From Haladaptatus sp. DJG-WS-42 (lineage in GTDB: Archaea > Halobacteriota > Halobacteria > Halobacteriales > Halococcaceae): a stretch of DNA of 64,000 bases. The DNA is taken from the NCBI RefSeq assembly GCF_037198285.1, contig NZ_CP147243.1, forward strand, positions 2,410,422 through 2,474,421, read 5' to 3'. How positions within the stretch are numbered: the first letter of the stretch is position 1; each line of letters begins with the position of its first letter. Shown piece by piece: positions 16,199-24,710 of the stretch. A program made the translations under genes and the position numbers. Below the pieces are notes generated by a model, which searched no databases, was not told where the DNA came from, and saw nothing but the letters and a program-made list of their open reading frames with translations.

Positions 16199-17824
16199 TC
16201 AGTCGAACATCGCGCCGACACCGACGCGGTCTGTTTTGCCAACGTACTCAGAGAGGACGTAAGCGCTACCAGCGAGCGCGACGGTGCCGACGAACAGCGT
16301 CACCCACACCGGAATCGTGGTGTAGCCGCTCACGAGGAAGGAAATCGTCCCCACGGTCGCCGCGAGCATCGCATACGGCATCTGCGTGGCGACGTGGTCA
16401 ACGTGGTCGCTCGCGGCGAACATCGAACTCATGACCGTCGTGTCGCTGATTGGCGAACAGTGGTCGCCGAACAGCGACCCGGTGAGGATGGCCGCGATGG
16501 CGAGCGTGATGGCTGCGTTGAGTTCGACGGCGAGCGGAACGGCGACGGGGAACAGAATCCCCATCGTCCCCCACGAGGTGCCGATGGCGAAACTGATGAG
16601 CGCGGCGGTGAGGAAGATGACCGCCGGAAGCAGGGGTGCGGTGATGATACCCTCTGCGACGCTCACGACGTAATCGCCAACGCCGAGTTCGCTGCTCACG
16701 AAGCCAATCGTCCACGCGAGCGAGAGGATGGCGACCGGGAACATGACCATCTTGAACCCCTCGAAGATGGAGTCTGAGACCTTGTCGAGGCCGATGCGTG
16801 CGTGGCCGACGAGGATCGCGAGCATGGTCGTACAGCCCGCGAACGCGGCGTAGAGGATGGCGTCTGCGGTGCCCGCCTCCTTGAGCGAGTCGGCGTACGA
16901 TTGGAAGAATGCGAGGATGGCATCGACACCCTCCGTGTTTGCGAGCGCCGCGCTCGTCTTTGCGGGGCCGCCGCCGGTCCACCAAAGGCCGACGAGCGTG
17001 GTGGCGACGAGCACGACGATTGGCGCGGCGAAGTACCACCAGCGCGGATTCACGTGGGCTGGCGTCTCGATGTCGCTCGCTTGGGTTTCCATGAGTGGCG
17101 AGGCGTCATCACGCAACAGTTTGCCCTCGTTTTGCGCGCGCGCTTCTGCCTTTTTCATCGGGCCGAAGTTCCAGTCGGTAAACACCACGATGTAGACGAG
17201 GATGAGCGCGAACACGCTGTAGAAGCGAAACGGGATGGACTCAACGAACACGACAAAGGCGCTCCGCTGGATGCCGAGTTCGGTAAACTGCTGTTGGATG
17301 AGGCCGACCTCGAAGCCGAGCCACGTTGAGACGACGGCGAGACTCGCCATCGGCGAGGTGGTCGAATCGAGGAGGTAGGCAAGTTTCTCCCGGGAGATTT
17401 CGAAGCGGTCGGTGACCGGCCGCATCACCGACCCGGAAATCATCGTACTCGCGTACGAATCGAAGAAGATGAGCGTCCCGAGGAACGCCGTCCCGGCCTT
17501 TGCTTGTCTCCGTGTTTTGATGCGCTTTACAATTCCGTCTGCGACGGCGCGCATTCCCCCGGAGAGGAACACCATCCCGAGGAGTGCGCCGATGAGGAAC
17601 GTAAAGAGCAGGAGCTTTGCGTTGAACGTTTCTGTGACGTTTTGCACCACGAATGTGAGGGCCTTTGCGCCCCCTGCGATGGGGTTCCATCCGGCGAGGA
17701 TTGTCGCGCCGAGCCAGACTCCGGCGAACAGGGAGAGCAACGCCTGTCGGGAGACGAGGGTCAACACGATTGCCAGCAACGCAGGCAGCAAGCTAATCAG
17801 CCCAAACGTCGTCTCTGTTGGCAT
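16199..17824 (-). CDS. nhaC: NhaC family Na+/H+ antiporter
   Basis: 541-residue membrane protein with about 12 helices, of the NhaC branch of the ion transporter superfamily. Conserved blocks are FFDSYASTMISGSVMRPVTD (about 120-140), LDSTTSPMASLAVVSTWLGF (about 154-173), SFAIGTSWGTMGILFPVAVP and GDHCSPISDTTVMSS in the C-terminal half. It exchanges Na+ (or an organic acid with Na+) for protons across the cell membrane; the exact ions are not readable from sequence. The ATG at 17824 is preferred to the adjacent GTG at 17827. It is divergent from the epimerase at 17973. Confidence 0.9.
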   Translation of the reverse strand: MPTETTFGLISLLPALLAIVLTLVSRQALLSLFAGVWLGATILAGWNPIAGGAKALTFVVQNVTETFNAKLLLFTFLIGALLGMVFLSGGMRAVADGIVKRIKTRRQAKAGTAFLGTLIFFDSYASTMISGSVMRPVTDRFEISREKLAYLLDSTTSPMASLAVVSTWLGFEVGLIQQQFTELGIQRSAFVVFVESIPFRFYSVFALILVYIVVFTDWNFGPMKKAEARAQNEGKLLRDDASPLMETQASDIETPAHVNPRWWYFAAPIVVLVATTLVGLWWTGGGPAKTSAALANTEGVDAILAFFQSYADSLKEAGTADAILYAAFAGCTTMLAILVGHARIGLDKVSDSIFEGFKMVMFPVAILSLAWTIGFVSSELGVGDYVVSVAEGIITAPLLPAVIFLTAALISFAIGTSWGTMGILFPVAVPLAVELNAAITLAIAAILTGSLFGDHCSPISDTTVMSSMFAASDHVDHVATQMPYAMLAATVGTISFLVSGYTTIPVWVTLFVGTVALAGSAYVLSEYVGKTDRVGVGAMFD

Positions 17825-17972
17825 CACTCGTTTTCTACCGGAAACCCTCTAATAATTGTTCTGGCTGTTGGACAGTCATTCAAAAAATATCTGTATTTTT
17901 ACAGTGTCATACAATCTCATATTCTAGGCGACAACCCAGAACGCCTTTGATGAGTCCCACATATTTCGGGCC
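17825..17972. promoter_or_regulatory. AT-rich divergent promoter region, nhaC / epimerase
   Basis: About 148 bases, much richer in A and T than the flanks, with runs such as aaaaaatatctgtattttt. A small hairpin (ctgta-tttt-tacag, about 17890-17903) lies in the middle. It must hold both promoters. No open reading frame of note. Confidence 0.45.
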
Positions 17973-18908
17973 ATGAAGCTCTCAGGTAAGCGGATTCTCG
18001 TGACCGGTGGCGCAGGGCTCATCGGCTCTCGGATGGTCGCCCAACTGCTCCCCGAAAACGAGGTCATCGTCGCCGACAACCTCTCGAACGGGATTCGAGA
18101 CAGCGTCCCCACAGCCGCCGAGTTCGTGAACGTGGACCTCGCGGACGAAGCCGCCGTGGCGGAGGTCATCACCGACGACCTCGATGCCGTGTTCCACTTC
18201 GCCGCCGCAGAGAAGTACGTAAATTCGGACGAACCGCGAAAGCAATTCGAGGTGAACGGCGACATCACCTACAATATTGTAGAACGCATGGACGAAGTCG
18301 GCGTCTCGAATCTCGTGTTCACCTCGTCTTCGACCATCTACGGCGAGGCTCCGCGGCCAACGCCCGAAGATTACGCCCCGCTCGAACCCATCAGCATCTA
18401 CGGCGCAGCAAAGCTGTCAGAGGAAAGCCTCCTCTCCGTGTTCGCCCACTCGTATGACTTCACGGTGTGGAATTTCCGCTTTGCAAACATCGTCGGCCCG
18501 CGCTTCGGGCACGGTGTCGTCCCGGATTTTGTTGAGAAACTGCAGGACAACCCTGAGAAACTCGTCATTCTCGGCAACGGTCGCCAAGAGAAGTCCTACA
18601 TGCACGTTTCAGAGTGCGTCGAAGCCATCGCGCACGTTGTGGAGACTGCAGACGCGCCGATGAACTCCTACAATCTCGGAACGCGCACGACCACCTCGGT
18701 CACGACCATCGCAGACATCGTTTCCGATGAAATGGGACTCGACCCCGAGTACGAGTACACCGGCGGCGACCGCGGTTGGACTGGCGACGTACCGAAGATG
18801 CGCCTTTCGATTGAGAAACTCTCCGCCCTCGGCTACGAACCAACCCTCTCCTCGCACGAATCCGTGCGAAAAGCCGTGAGAGAACTGCTCGAAGACCCCG
18901 ACCAGTAA
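17973..18908 (+). CDS. NAD-dependent epimerase/dehydratase (extended SDR)
   Basis: 311-residue nucleotide-sugar type short-chain dehydrogenase. It has the NAD-binding GGAGLIGSR (about 12-20), the active-site serine in TSSSTIYGEA (about 118) and the catalytic YGAAK (about 142-146). The C-terminal part, with RFANIVGPRFGHGVV, fits the sugar-nucleotide epimerase branch (UDP-glucose 4-epimerase like). The likely product is an epimerised UDP-sugar for glycoprotein or polysaccharide synthesis, but the substrate is unproved. It stands alone, divergent from nhaC. Confidence 0.87.
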   Translation: MKLSGKRILVTGGAGLIGSRMVAQLLPENEVIVADNLSNGIRDSVPTAAEFVNVDLADEAAVAEVITDDLDAVFHFAAAEKYVNSDEPRKQFEVNGDITYNIVERMDEVGVSNLVFTSSSTIYGEAPRPTPEDYAPLEPISIYGAAKLSEESLLSVFAHSYDFTVWNFRFANIVGPRFGHGVVPDFVEKLQDNPEKLVILGNGRQEKSYMHVSECVEAIAHVVETADAPMNSYNLGTRTTTSVTTIADIVSDEMGLDPEYEYTGGDRGWTGDVPKMRLSIEKLSALGYEPTLSSHESVRKAVRELLEDPDQ

Positions 18909-18931
18909 TACTGTGCCGTATTACGGGAACG

Positions 18932-19261
18932 TCATACTGATAGTGTCGTTCGTATTTCGTCCCCATCCATCGTTTTGAGTTCGCAAATTACGTCGTACTC
19001 CCCGGGCGTTGGCTGCTCCCAGACAGCTTCAAGCCGCAGGGTCTCACCCGGTGCGAGTTCCTCGGTCGTGAGCACCTGGGCGTACACTCGGCCGTCAGAC
19101 CAGCGCCAACACTCCGTCTCGCCGTCCAACACCACAAAATCTGCTTTTCCCGCGTCGCGGAAGGTGAGCGAACTGGGTTGGTCGTCGGTGTTCGTGATTT
19201 CGAGAACGAAGCGCACACAATCGGCGTCGGGAGTCGCTTCAAGGCTCGTTTCGAGGGCCAT
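18932..19261 (-). CDS. BsuPI-type beta-sandwich protein
   Basis: 109-residue all-beta protein that fits the BsuPI-related intracellular proteinase-inhibitor domain. It shows alternating strands, FVLEITNTDDQPSSLTF (about 17-33), a W-R-W-S turn (ECWRWSDGRVYAQ) and the closing LAPGETLRLEAVWEQPTPGE (about 69-88). No signal peptide is present, so it is likely cytoplasmic. The inhibitor activity is known only for distant bacterial relatives and should not be assumed. It is convergent with the epimerase and divergent from the DUF2797 gene. Confidence 0.75.
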   Translation of the reverse strand: MALETSLEATPDADCVRFVLEITNTDDQPSSLTFRDAGKADFVVLDGETECWRWSDGRVYAQVLTTEELAPGETLRLEAVWEQPTPGEYDVICELKTMDGDEIRTTLSV

Positions 19262-19324
19262 GTGAACGCAGTCGCAGGTGGTGGTCTTAGAAGTGGGGTC
19301 TGAGCAGTTCTCGCTCGAAGGTGT

Positions 19325-20146
19325 GTGGCGACCCCATCGGAGAGTTCCGTTCCTAACGGACGGTTTTTAGACGGCGGTCACGTAGGCCAGTCTGTGCAAA
19401 TCGTTGGGTACCGAACCGGCCCGGAGCACGACCCCGCGCTCGTGATTGCCGAAGATGGTGTGCTCCGCAATGAACCGTTAGCTCCCGGTACACAGCTCGC
19501 CTACACACTCGGGGAGCGCCACTGTGCGGGTGTCACCGTAGACGGTACCCACCACGTCTGCGAGAACGCGAAGGCGCCGTACTGTCAGCTCCACACCGAC
19601 ATGTGGCCGTGTGCCATCTGCACCGGGAACTGTTCGATGCCAATCGACGCCTGCCACGAGGAACACGCCGTCTACCTCGCCGCCTTTGCGCCCAACATCT
19701 TCAAAGTCGGCGTCACCCGCAGTTGGCGACTCGACACCCGGTTGCGCGAACAGGGTGCAGACCGCGCGGCCCACATTCTCACCGTCTCTGATGGACGTCT
19801 CGCGCGGCGTAAAGAAGCCGAAATTGCGAATAGATTGGTTGACCGCGTGCGCGTTCCGACGAAGATCACAGGCCTCCACCGCGCGGTTGACGAGACGGCG
19901 TGGAATACCCTGCTCGAAGAATTCGACGTGATAGAGACGTTCGACTTCGACTACGGCTTTTCGTTAGATGTCTCGCCCATCGCAGAGACGCTCGCCACCG
20001 GTACGGTCGTCGGCACGCAAGGGCGCGTACTCGTGGTTCGCCACGCCGGATCAACCTACGCCGTCGATTTGCGCGGCCTAGTCGGCTACGAACTCGGAAA
20101 CGGCGGCACGACGAAGGACGTACAATCGAGTCTGACGGCGTTCTGA
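19325..20146 (+). CDS. DUF2797 domain protein with a GIY-YIG-like segment
   Basis: 273 residues from a GTG start. The first half has many conserved Cys and His residues: RHCAG, HVCENAKAPYCQLHT, WPCAICTGNCSMP and CHEEH (about 65-115), likely metal binding. The segment AVYLAAFAPNIFKVGVTRSW (about 116-135), followed by an R-rich helix with LREQGAD, has the pattern of a GIY-YIG-type nucleic-acid module. The family is widespread in haloarchaea and some bacteria with no proven function. It is divergent from the BsuPI-type gene by a 63-base gap. Confidence 0.8.
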   Translation: MATPSESSVPNGRFLDGGHVGQSVQIVGYRTGPEHDPALVIAEDGVLRNEPLAPGTQLAYTLGERHCAGVTVDGTHHVCENAKAPYCQLHTDMWPCAICTGNCSMPIDACHEEHAVYLAAFAPNIFKVGVTRSWRLDTRLREQGADRAAHILTVSDGRLARRKEAEIANRLVDRVRVPTKITGLHRAVDETAWNTLLEEFDVIETFDFDYGFSLDVSPIAETLATGTVVGTQGRVLVVRHAGSTYAVDLRGLVGYELGNGGTTKDVQSSLTAF

Positions 20147-20229
20147 AATCCAGCGACGGCGTGCGTTGACTGTCAGGCTCTCACAGTGTCCCCACAACGT
20201 TTTTCCGCGGCCACTCCCAACCCGCGTCT

Positions 20230-20631
20230 ATGACGGAAGACGACCAACAAGAGCAAGCAGACGAGTCGGGCGCAGAAGAAAAATCGTTCCGCGAGCGCGT
20301 CGAGGAAATCCGCGAAAAGCGCGCCCAAGAGCGAGAAGAGGGCGACGGCGAGCGAAGCCGAGAAGAGCGACTCGAAGAGGCCTTCGGCGGGGGCGGCATG
20401 GGCGGCGGCGGCCCCGGCGGCATGGGTGGGGGCGGAAACCCGTTCGCCCAGATGATGGGTGGCATGATGGGCGGTGGCCCCGGTGGCGCAATGGGCGGGC
20501 GACCAGAACGCGAACAGTCTAACAGCCGCGCGAACGAGGAACTCATCCGCGAAGTGCGCAAAGCACGCGACGAGATGGTTGATATTCGCCGCGAACTCGG
20601 CCGCATCGCAGACGCCCTCGAAGACCGATAA
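20230..20631 (+). CDS. Small protein with charged coiled coils and a Gly/Met-rich centre
   Basis: 133 residues, not recognised. The N-terminal 50 residues are highly charged and helical (SFRERVEEIREKRAQEREEG), the middle (about 52-90) is almost all Gly, Met and Pro, with two FG/GG-M repeats, and the C-terminus (about 97-133) is again a charged helix with heptad character (LIREVRKARDEMVDIRRELG). The arrangement suggests an oligomerising protein with a flexible linker. A short AT-poor leader precedes it. It may be a protein partner, but nothing more can be said. Confidence 0.7.
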   Translation: MTEDDQQEQADESGAEEKSFRERVEEIREKRAQEREEGDGERSREERLEEAFGGGGMGGGGPGGMGGGGNPFAQMMGGMMGGGPGGAMGGRPEREQSNSRANEELIREVRKARDEMVDIRRELGRIADALEDR

Positions 20632-20695
20632 GCCACGTCGGCTGTGACGGCAGGCTTTCAATAAAGTAAAGGAACGACCATCCTAATTTCTCTGC

Positions 20696-21838
20696 ATGGA
20701 CTTCAGCCTCTCCGCTGAGCAACAGCAAATCAAGGACATGGTCTCTGAGTTCGTTGACGAGGAGATTAAGCCGATTGCGGCGGACATCGACCACGACGAC
20801 GAGTTCCCCGCAGACCTCGTCTCCGAGATGGGAAAACTCGGCCTGATGGGGATGCCGTTCCCCGAGAAATACGGCGGTGCAGGCCTCGACTATCACTCCT
20901 ACGCGATTGGCCTCTCGGAGATTGCGCGCGGGAGCGGCGGCGTCGGCACCGTCGTCGCCGCCCACATCTCGCTCGCTGGAAACATGCTCTACGAGTTCGG
21001 CAACGAAGAACAGAAACAAGAGTACCTGACGCCGCTCGCAGAAGGCACAGACATGGGCGCGTTCGCGCTCTCTGAGGCGCAGGCGGGCAGCGACGTGCCC
21101 GCGATGGGTACCACCGCCGAGAAAGACGGCGACGAGTACGTCATCAACGGGAGTAAACTCTGGATTTCGAATGGCTCGGTCGCAGACACCGTGACGCTGT
21201 TCGCAAAGACCGACCCGGACGCCGGCAACAAGGGCATCTCCTCGTTCATCGTGCGTCCGGAGGAGGACGATGGCTTCTACGTCGAGGGTACGGAAGACAA
21301 ACTCGGCGACAAGGGCTGTCCGACCGCGGAACTCCGCTTCGACGACCTGCGCATCCCCGAAGACCGCCTGCTCGGCGACGAGGGCGAAGGTTTCGTTCAG
21401 GCGCTCAAAACGTTAAACGGTGGTCGCATCACGATTGCCGCCCGCTCGATTGGGATTGCACAGGCCGCGCTTGACGAAGCACTCGACTACGCCCAAGAGC
21501 GCGAGCAGTTCGGCGGCCCAATCTCACAGTTCCAGGCGATTCAGCACAAACTCGCGGACATGGACACCAAGATTTCTGCCGCACGGATGCTCATGCACCT
21601 CGCCGCAGATAAGAAGATTCGCGGCGAGAACTTCATCAAGGAAGCCGCACAGGCGAAACTCTACGCCAGCGAAATTTCCCGCGAAGTCGCAAACGAAGGC
21701 ATCCAAATCCACGGCGGCTACGGCTACACCAAGGACTTCCCCGCAGAGCGCTTCTACCGCGACGCAAAGCTGAACGAAATCTACGAAGGCACCTCTGAGG
21801 TGCTTCGCAACACCATCGCCGCCCAGTTGCTCAACTGA
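20696..21838 (+). CDS. Acyl-CoA dehydrogenase
   Basis: 380-residue FAD enzyme that makes the first trans double bond in acyl-CoA during beta-oxidation. Order of segments: N-terminal helices (EQQQIKDMVSEFVDEEIKPI), the FAD-binding ALSEAQAGSDVPAMGTTAEK (about 118-137), LWISNGSVADTVTLFAKT, the C-terminal helical domain with REQFGGPISQFQAIQHKLAD, and the catalytic glutamate in NEIYEGTSEVLRN (about 361-373). The catalytic base position fits the short/medium-chain group. It is transcribed singly, 64 bases after the preceding gene. Confidence 0.92.
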   Translation: MDFSLSAEQQQIKDMVSEFVDEEIKPIAADIDHDDEFPADLVSEMGKLGLMGMPFPEKYGGAGLDYHSYAIGLSEIARGSGGVGTVVAAHISLAGNMLYEFGNEEQKQEYLTPLAEGTDMGAFALSEAQAGSDVPAMGTTAEKDGDEYVINGSKLWISNGSVADTVTLFAKTDPDAGNKGISSFIVRPEEDDGFYVEGTEDKLGDKGCPTAELRFDDLRIPEDRLLGDEGEGFVQALKTLNGGRITIAARSIGIAQAALDEALDYAQEREQFGGPISQFQAIQHKLADMDTKISAARMLMHLAADKKIRGENFIKEAAQAKLYASEISREVANEGIQIHGGYGYTKDFPAERFYRDAKLNEIYEGTSEVLRNTIAAQLLN

Positions 21839-21883
21839 GGCAGAACCGATAGCTTCGACTGGGTTCGGCCGTAGCGTTTCACA

Positions 21884-22159
21884 ATGACCGAAACGGAACT
21901 CACGGAAAACGAGATTACGGCGCAGTACTTCGAAACTGACCACGAGCGCGTGCTCACCTTCGAGAAAGGCGGCGTCACGGCCGCGATAGCCCAGAACAGA
22001 GAGGGCTACGCCATGCTCAAAGTGCGACCAACAGCGGACGGCGACGAACTCGAACGTTACTACGGCTTCGACATGGCGTTAGACCACGCCGCAGAGCTGC
22101 TCTCGGTGTCGCCCCACGACCTGCCGATTCCCGAGGCGGCGGCCGACATGGGGATGTAA
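21884..22159 (+). CDS. Small haloarchaeal protein of unknown function
   Basis: 91-residue acidic soluble protein. It has an N-terminal polar stretch, then two beta-rich segments (RVLTFEKGGVTAAIAQNREG and YAMLKVRPTADGDELERYYG) and a short helix (DMALDHAAELLSV). No motif points to a reaction. It follows the acyl-CoA dehydrogenase by 45 bases and may share its transcript. Well-formed acidic composition and codon use support a real gene. Confidence 0.65.
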   Translation: MTETELTENEITAQYFETDHERVLTFEKGGVTAAIAQNREGYAMLKVRPTADGDELERYYGFDMALDHAAELLSVSPHDLPIPEAAADMGM

Positions 22160-22236
22160 CGCGGCCTCTCACGATTCCTTTTCAGATATTGGGGCCTCCG
22201 GCAGGGCTTTATCTCGAACAGCGCATATGTCAACAT

Positions 22237-23403
22237 ATGACAACCGTTCGTGTTGCAGGGGTGGGTCTGACGCCGTTTGGCGAACAGCCAGAACGAACCG
22301 CCCGCGACCTGTTTGCTGAAGCCGGTCTCGCCGCAATCGACGATGCTGGGGTCGATTCCGGAGACATCGAAGCGCTCTTTTATGGCAATTTCATGGGCGA
22401 AATGGCAGAACATCAGGGTCACCAAGGCCCGCTGATGGCAGAAGCCGTCGGCCTCGACGTGCCAGCCACTCGCTACGAAGCCGCGTGTGCGTCGTCGGGC
22501 GTCGCCATGCGACAGGCCGTGCGAACCCTCAGAAACGGCGAAGCAGACGTGCTGCTCGTTGGTGGGGCAGAGCGTATGAACAACCTCGGGACGGCGGGCG
22601 CGACGGAGGCACTCGCCATCGCCGCAGACGACCTGTACGAAGTGCGCGCAGGGATGACGTTCCCCGGCGCGTACGCCCTCATGGCGCGCGCATACTTCGA
22701 CGAGTTCGGCGGGACGCGCGAAGACCTCGCACACATCGCGGTGAAAAACCACGAAAACGCCCTCCCGAACGAGTACGCCCAGTTCAGAAAGGCGATTTCC
22801 GTAGACCAAGCCCTTACGGCACCCATGATCGCCTCGCCGCTTGGCTTGTTTGACGCCTGCCCAATCACCGACGGCGCAAGCGCGGTCGTCCTCGCAAGCG
22901 AGGATTACGCGAAGAACCACGACATCGAAGCGACCGTCGCCGTCACCGGCACCGGCCAAGGAGGCGACAAAATGGCGCTCCAAGACCGCGGCGACCTCGC
23001 CACCTCACCGGCCGCGGACAAGGCGGCGAAACAGGCCTACGAGGACGCAGACATCTCGGCGAAAGACGTGGATGTCGCCGAGGTGCACGACTGCTTCACC
23101 ATCGCGGAAGTGCTCGCAATCGAGTCGCTCGGCTTCTTCGAACGCGGTGAAGGCATCAGTGCTGCCCGGGACGGGAAAACCACGCGAGACGGCACGCTCC
23201 CGGTCAATCTGTCTGGTGGATTAAAGGCGAAAGGCCACCCAGTCGGCGCGACCGGGACGGCACAAATCGCGGAGATGACCAAGCTCCTGCGTGGCGACCA
23301 CGCCCGAAGCGACGCAATTCCCGGTGCAGACGTCGGCGTCTGTCACAACGCGGGGGGCACCGTTGGCAGTGCCGTTGTCCATGTCTTGGAGGTGGTCGAA
23401 TGA
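22237..23403 (+). CDS. Thiolase family protein
   Basis: 388 residues from ATG 22237; a GTG/TTG-type start further up would add non-conserved residues. This is the archaeal/SCP2-like thiolase type. The reactive cysteine lies in EAACASSGVAMRQA (about 85), the histidine pair in EVHDCFTIAE (about 280) and GGLKAKGHPVGATGTAQ (about 327-343). The thiolase splits or forms acetoacetyl-CoA or another 3-ketoacyl-CoA. It overlaps the next gene (DUF35) by 4 bases; in archaea the DUF35 protein binds thiolase and channels acetoacetyl-CoA to HMG-CoA synthase, though no such synthase gene is next to it here. Confidence 0.9.
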   Translation: MTTVRVAGVGLTPFGEQPERTARDLFAEAGLAAIDDAGVDSGDIEALFYGNFMGEMAEHQGHQGPLMAEAVGLDVPATRYEAACASSGVAMRQAVRTLRNGEADVLLVGGAERMNNLGTAGATEALAIAADDLYEVRAGMTFPGAYALMARAYFDEFGGTREDLAHIAVKNHENALPNEYAQFRKAISVDQALTAPMIASPLGLFDACPITDGASAVVLASEDYAKNHDIEATVAVTGTGQGGDKMALQDRGDLATSPAADKAAKQAYEDADISAKDVDVAEVHDCFTIAEVLAIESLGFFERGEGISAARDGKTTRDGTLPVNLSGGLKAKGHPVGATGTAQIAEMTKLLRGDHARSDAIPGADVGVCHNAGGTVGSAVVHVLEVVE

Positions 23404-23786
23404 GCGAGAACGTGCGCGACGCTGGGTTCGACGACCTCCTCGACGCCATCGAGGCGGACGAGGGGTTCTACCTGCGCTGTGCGAACGGCCACGGGTCGCT
23501 TCCACCGCGCCGGGCGTGCCCACATTGTGGCGACCAGCACCTGACAGAGGAGCCACTCGCCGAATCTGGGGAAATCGAGACCTATACCGTCATCAACATC
23601 ACAACACCAGAGTTCGAAGAAGACACGCCCTACGTCACCGCGATTGTCGATTTCGGACCGGTTCGGCTCACCGGTCAGGTGCGTGGCATCGACCCAGACG
23701 ACGTTTCGACTGGTCTCGTCGTCGGTCCAAGCATCGAACAGACCGCAACAATGGGCGAGCGACTCGTCGTGTTCCGCCCGCGTTAG
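23400..23786 (+). CDS. DUF35 / OB-fold acyl-CoA binding protein with zinc ribbon
   Basis: 128-residue partner of the thiolase. The N-terminal helix is followed by a rubredoxin-like zinc ribbon (LRCANGHGSLPPRRACPHCG, about 26-45) in which CxxC is clear in the second knuckle while the first is C-A-N-G-H, and a C-terminal OB-fold (about 55-128). Translationally coupled to the thiolase. Known role in archaea: scaffolding of the thiolase/HMG-CoA synthase complex; here the pair may instead serve fatty-acid degradation. Confidence 0.85.
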   Translation: MSENVRDAGFDDLLDAIEADEGFYLRCANGHGSLPPRRACPHCGDQHLTEEPLAESGEIETYTVINITTPEFEEDTPYVTAIVDFGPVRLTGQVRGIDPDDVSTGLVVGPSIEQTATMGERLVVFRPR

Positions 23787-24685
23787 GCGAACACGTTTTC
23801 GAGGACCTTCTCCGCGCGTTCGACGTGCGGCAGGAGTTTCGCGCGTTTGAACACGAACAGCGTCGCGTCCGCTTTGTTTGCCAACGCTCGTCCCTCTGAG
23901 ACGGGCGAAATATCGGCGTCTGCTCCCCAGACGATGGATACGGGAATGTCGAGCGCGGCGAGCGTCTCGCCTAAGTCGATATCGCTGTCGAGTCCGCCGG
24001 AGACGAACGACGCAGGGGCGAAGCGCGCGCCCGGTTGGTGGGCGGTCTGCCACTCATACTCGGTGCGCTCGTCGGTGATTTCGGCCTCATCGTAGTAGCT
24101 GTGGTCTGCGCTGAAGTGGCGAATCGACCGTTTGGAGGCGATGAGATTGAACAGCGTCTGGCCGAGGACTGGCGCGCGAAGCAGTGATTTAACCCACGAG
24201 CGCTCGCCCATCGTCGTGGCCGTCGGGCAGATGAGAATGAGTTTCTCGCAGTCGGAATCGCCCGCGGCCTTGGCGGCGTAGGCACTCGTCAGCGAGGAAG
24301 CGACCCACGTGGCGTTTTCGGTCGTGTCTGCGGCAAAGTCGCTGACGAACGCCGTGTAGAACGCGGCGTCGTAGTCCACGGGATGACGCTCCGACAGGCC
24401 GAAGCCGGGCAGGTCGGGCGCGATGACGTGGTAGGATTCGGCGAGCGTGGAGCACAGTTCTTGCCACTCGGCGCTCGAAGCGGCGGCGTTGATGCCGTGA
24501 AGCAAGAGAAGGTCCGGGGCGGCTTCGTCGCCCGCTTCGGTGTAGGCCACGTCGAACCCGCGCCACTGGTAGGTGTGTTGGGTTCCAGAGAGGGCCGGTT
24601 CGAGGGCTGCTGCGCGCATGGCGAGATACTGGTTTGCGAGGACGGGCGAGGCGAGGGCGGTTGCTCCGGCGAGGAGACGCTTCAT
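23783..24685 (-). CDS. Alpha/beta hydrolase with an atypical nucleophile elbow
   Basis: About 300 residues from ATG 24685; a longer reading frame to 24766 adds a basic stretch that is not expected. N-terminal hydrophobic helix (about 1-22), then a hydrolase fold with LLLLHGINAAASSAEW, DLPGFGLSERH, and the acid and histidine in VWGADADISP and LLPHVERAEKV. The usual GxSxG elbow reads VASSLTSA instead. The family fold is clear, the substrate is unknown. Convergent with the DUF35 gene, overlapping by 4 bases. Confidence 0.8.
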   Translation of the reverse strand: MKRLLAGATALASPVLANQYLAMRAAALEPALSGTQHTYQWRGFDVAYTEAGDEAAPDLLLLHGINAAASSAEWQELCSTLAESYHVIAPDLPGFGLSERHPVDYDAAFYTAFVSDFAADTTENATWVASSLTSAYAAKAAGDSDCEKLILICPTATTMGERSWVKSLLRAPVLGQTLFNLIASKRSIRHFSADHSYYDEAEITDERTEYEWQTAHQPGARFAPASFVSGGLDSDIDLGETLAALDIPVSIVWGADADISPVSEGRALANKADATLFVFKRAKLLPHVERAEKVLENVFA

Positions 24686-24710
24686 ACGCGAAAAAACGGG
24701 CGGCGGGCGT

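Noticed and set aside
17887-17903. Small hairpin in the nhaC/epimerase gap as a terminator
   Set aside because: It lies between two divergent genes, where no transcript needs to end; more likely part of the promoters or chance.
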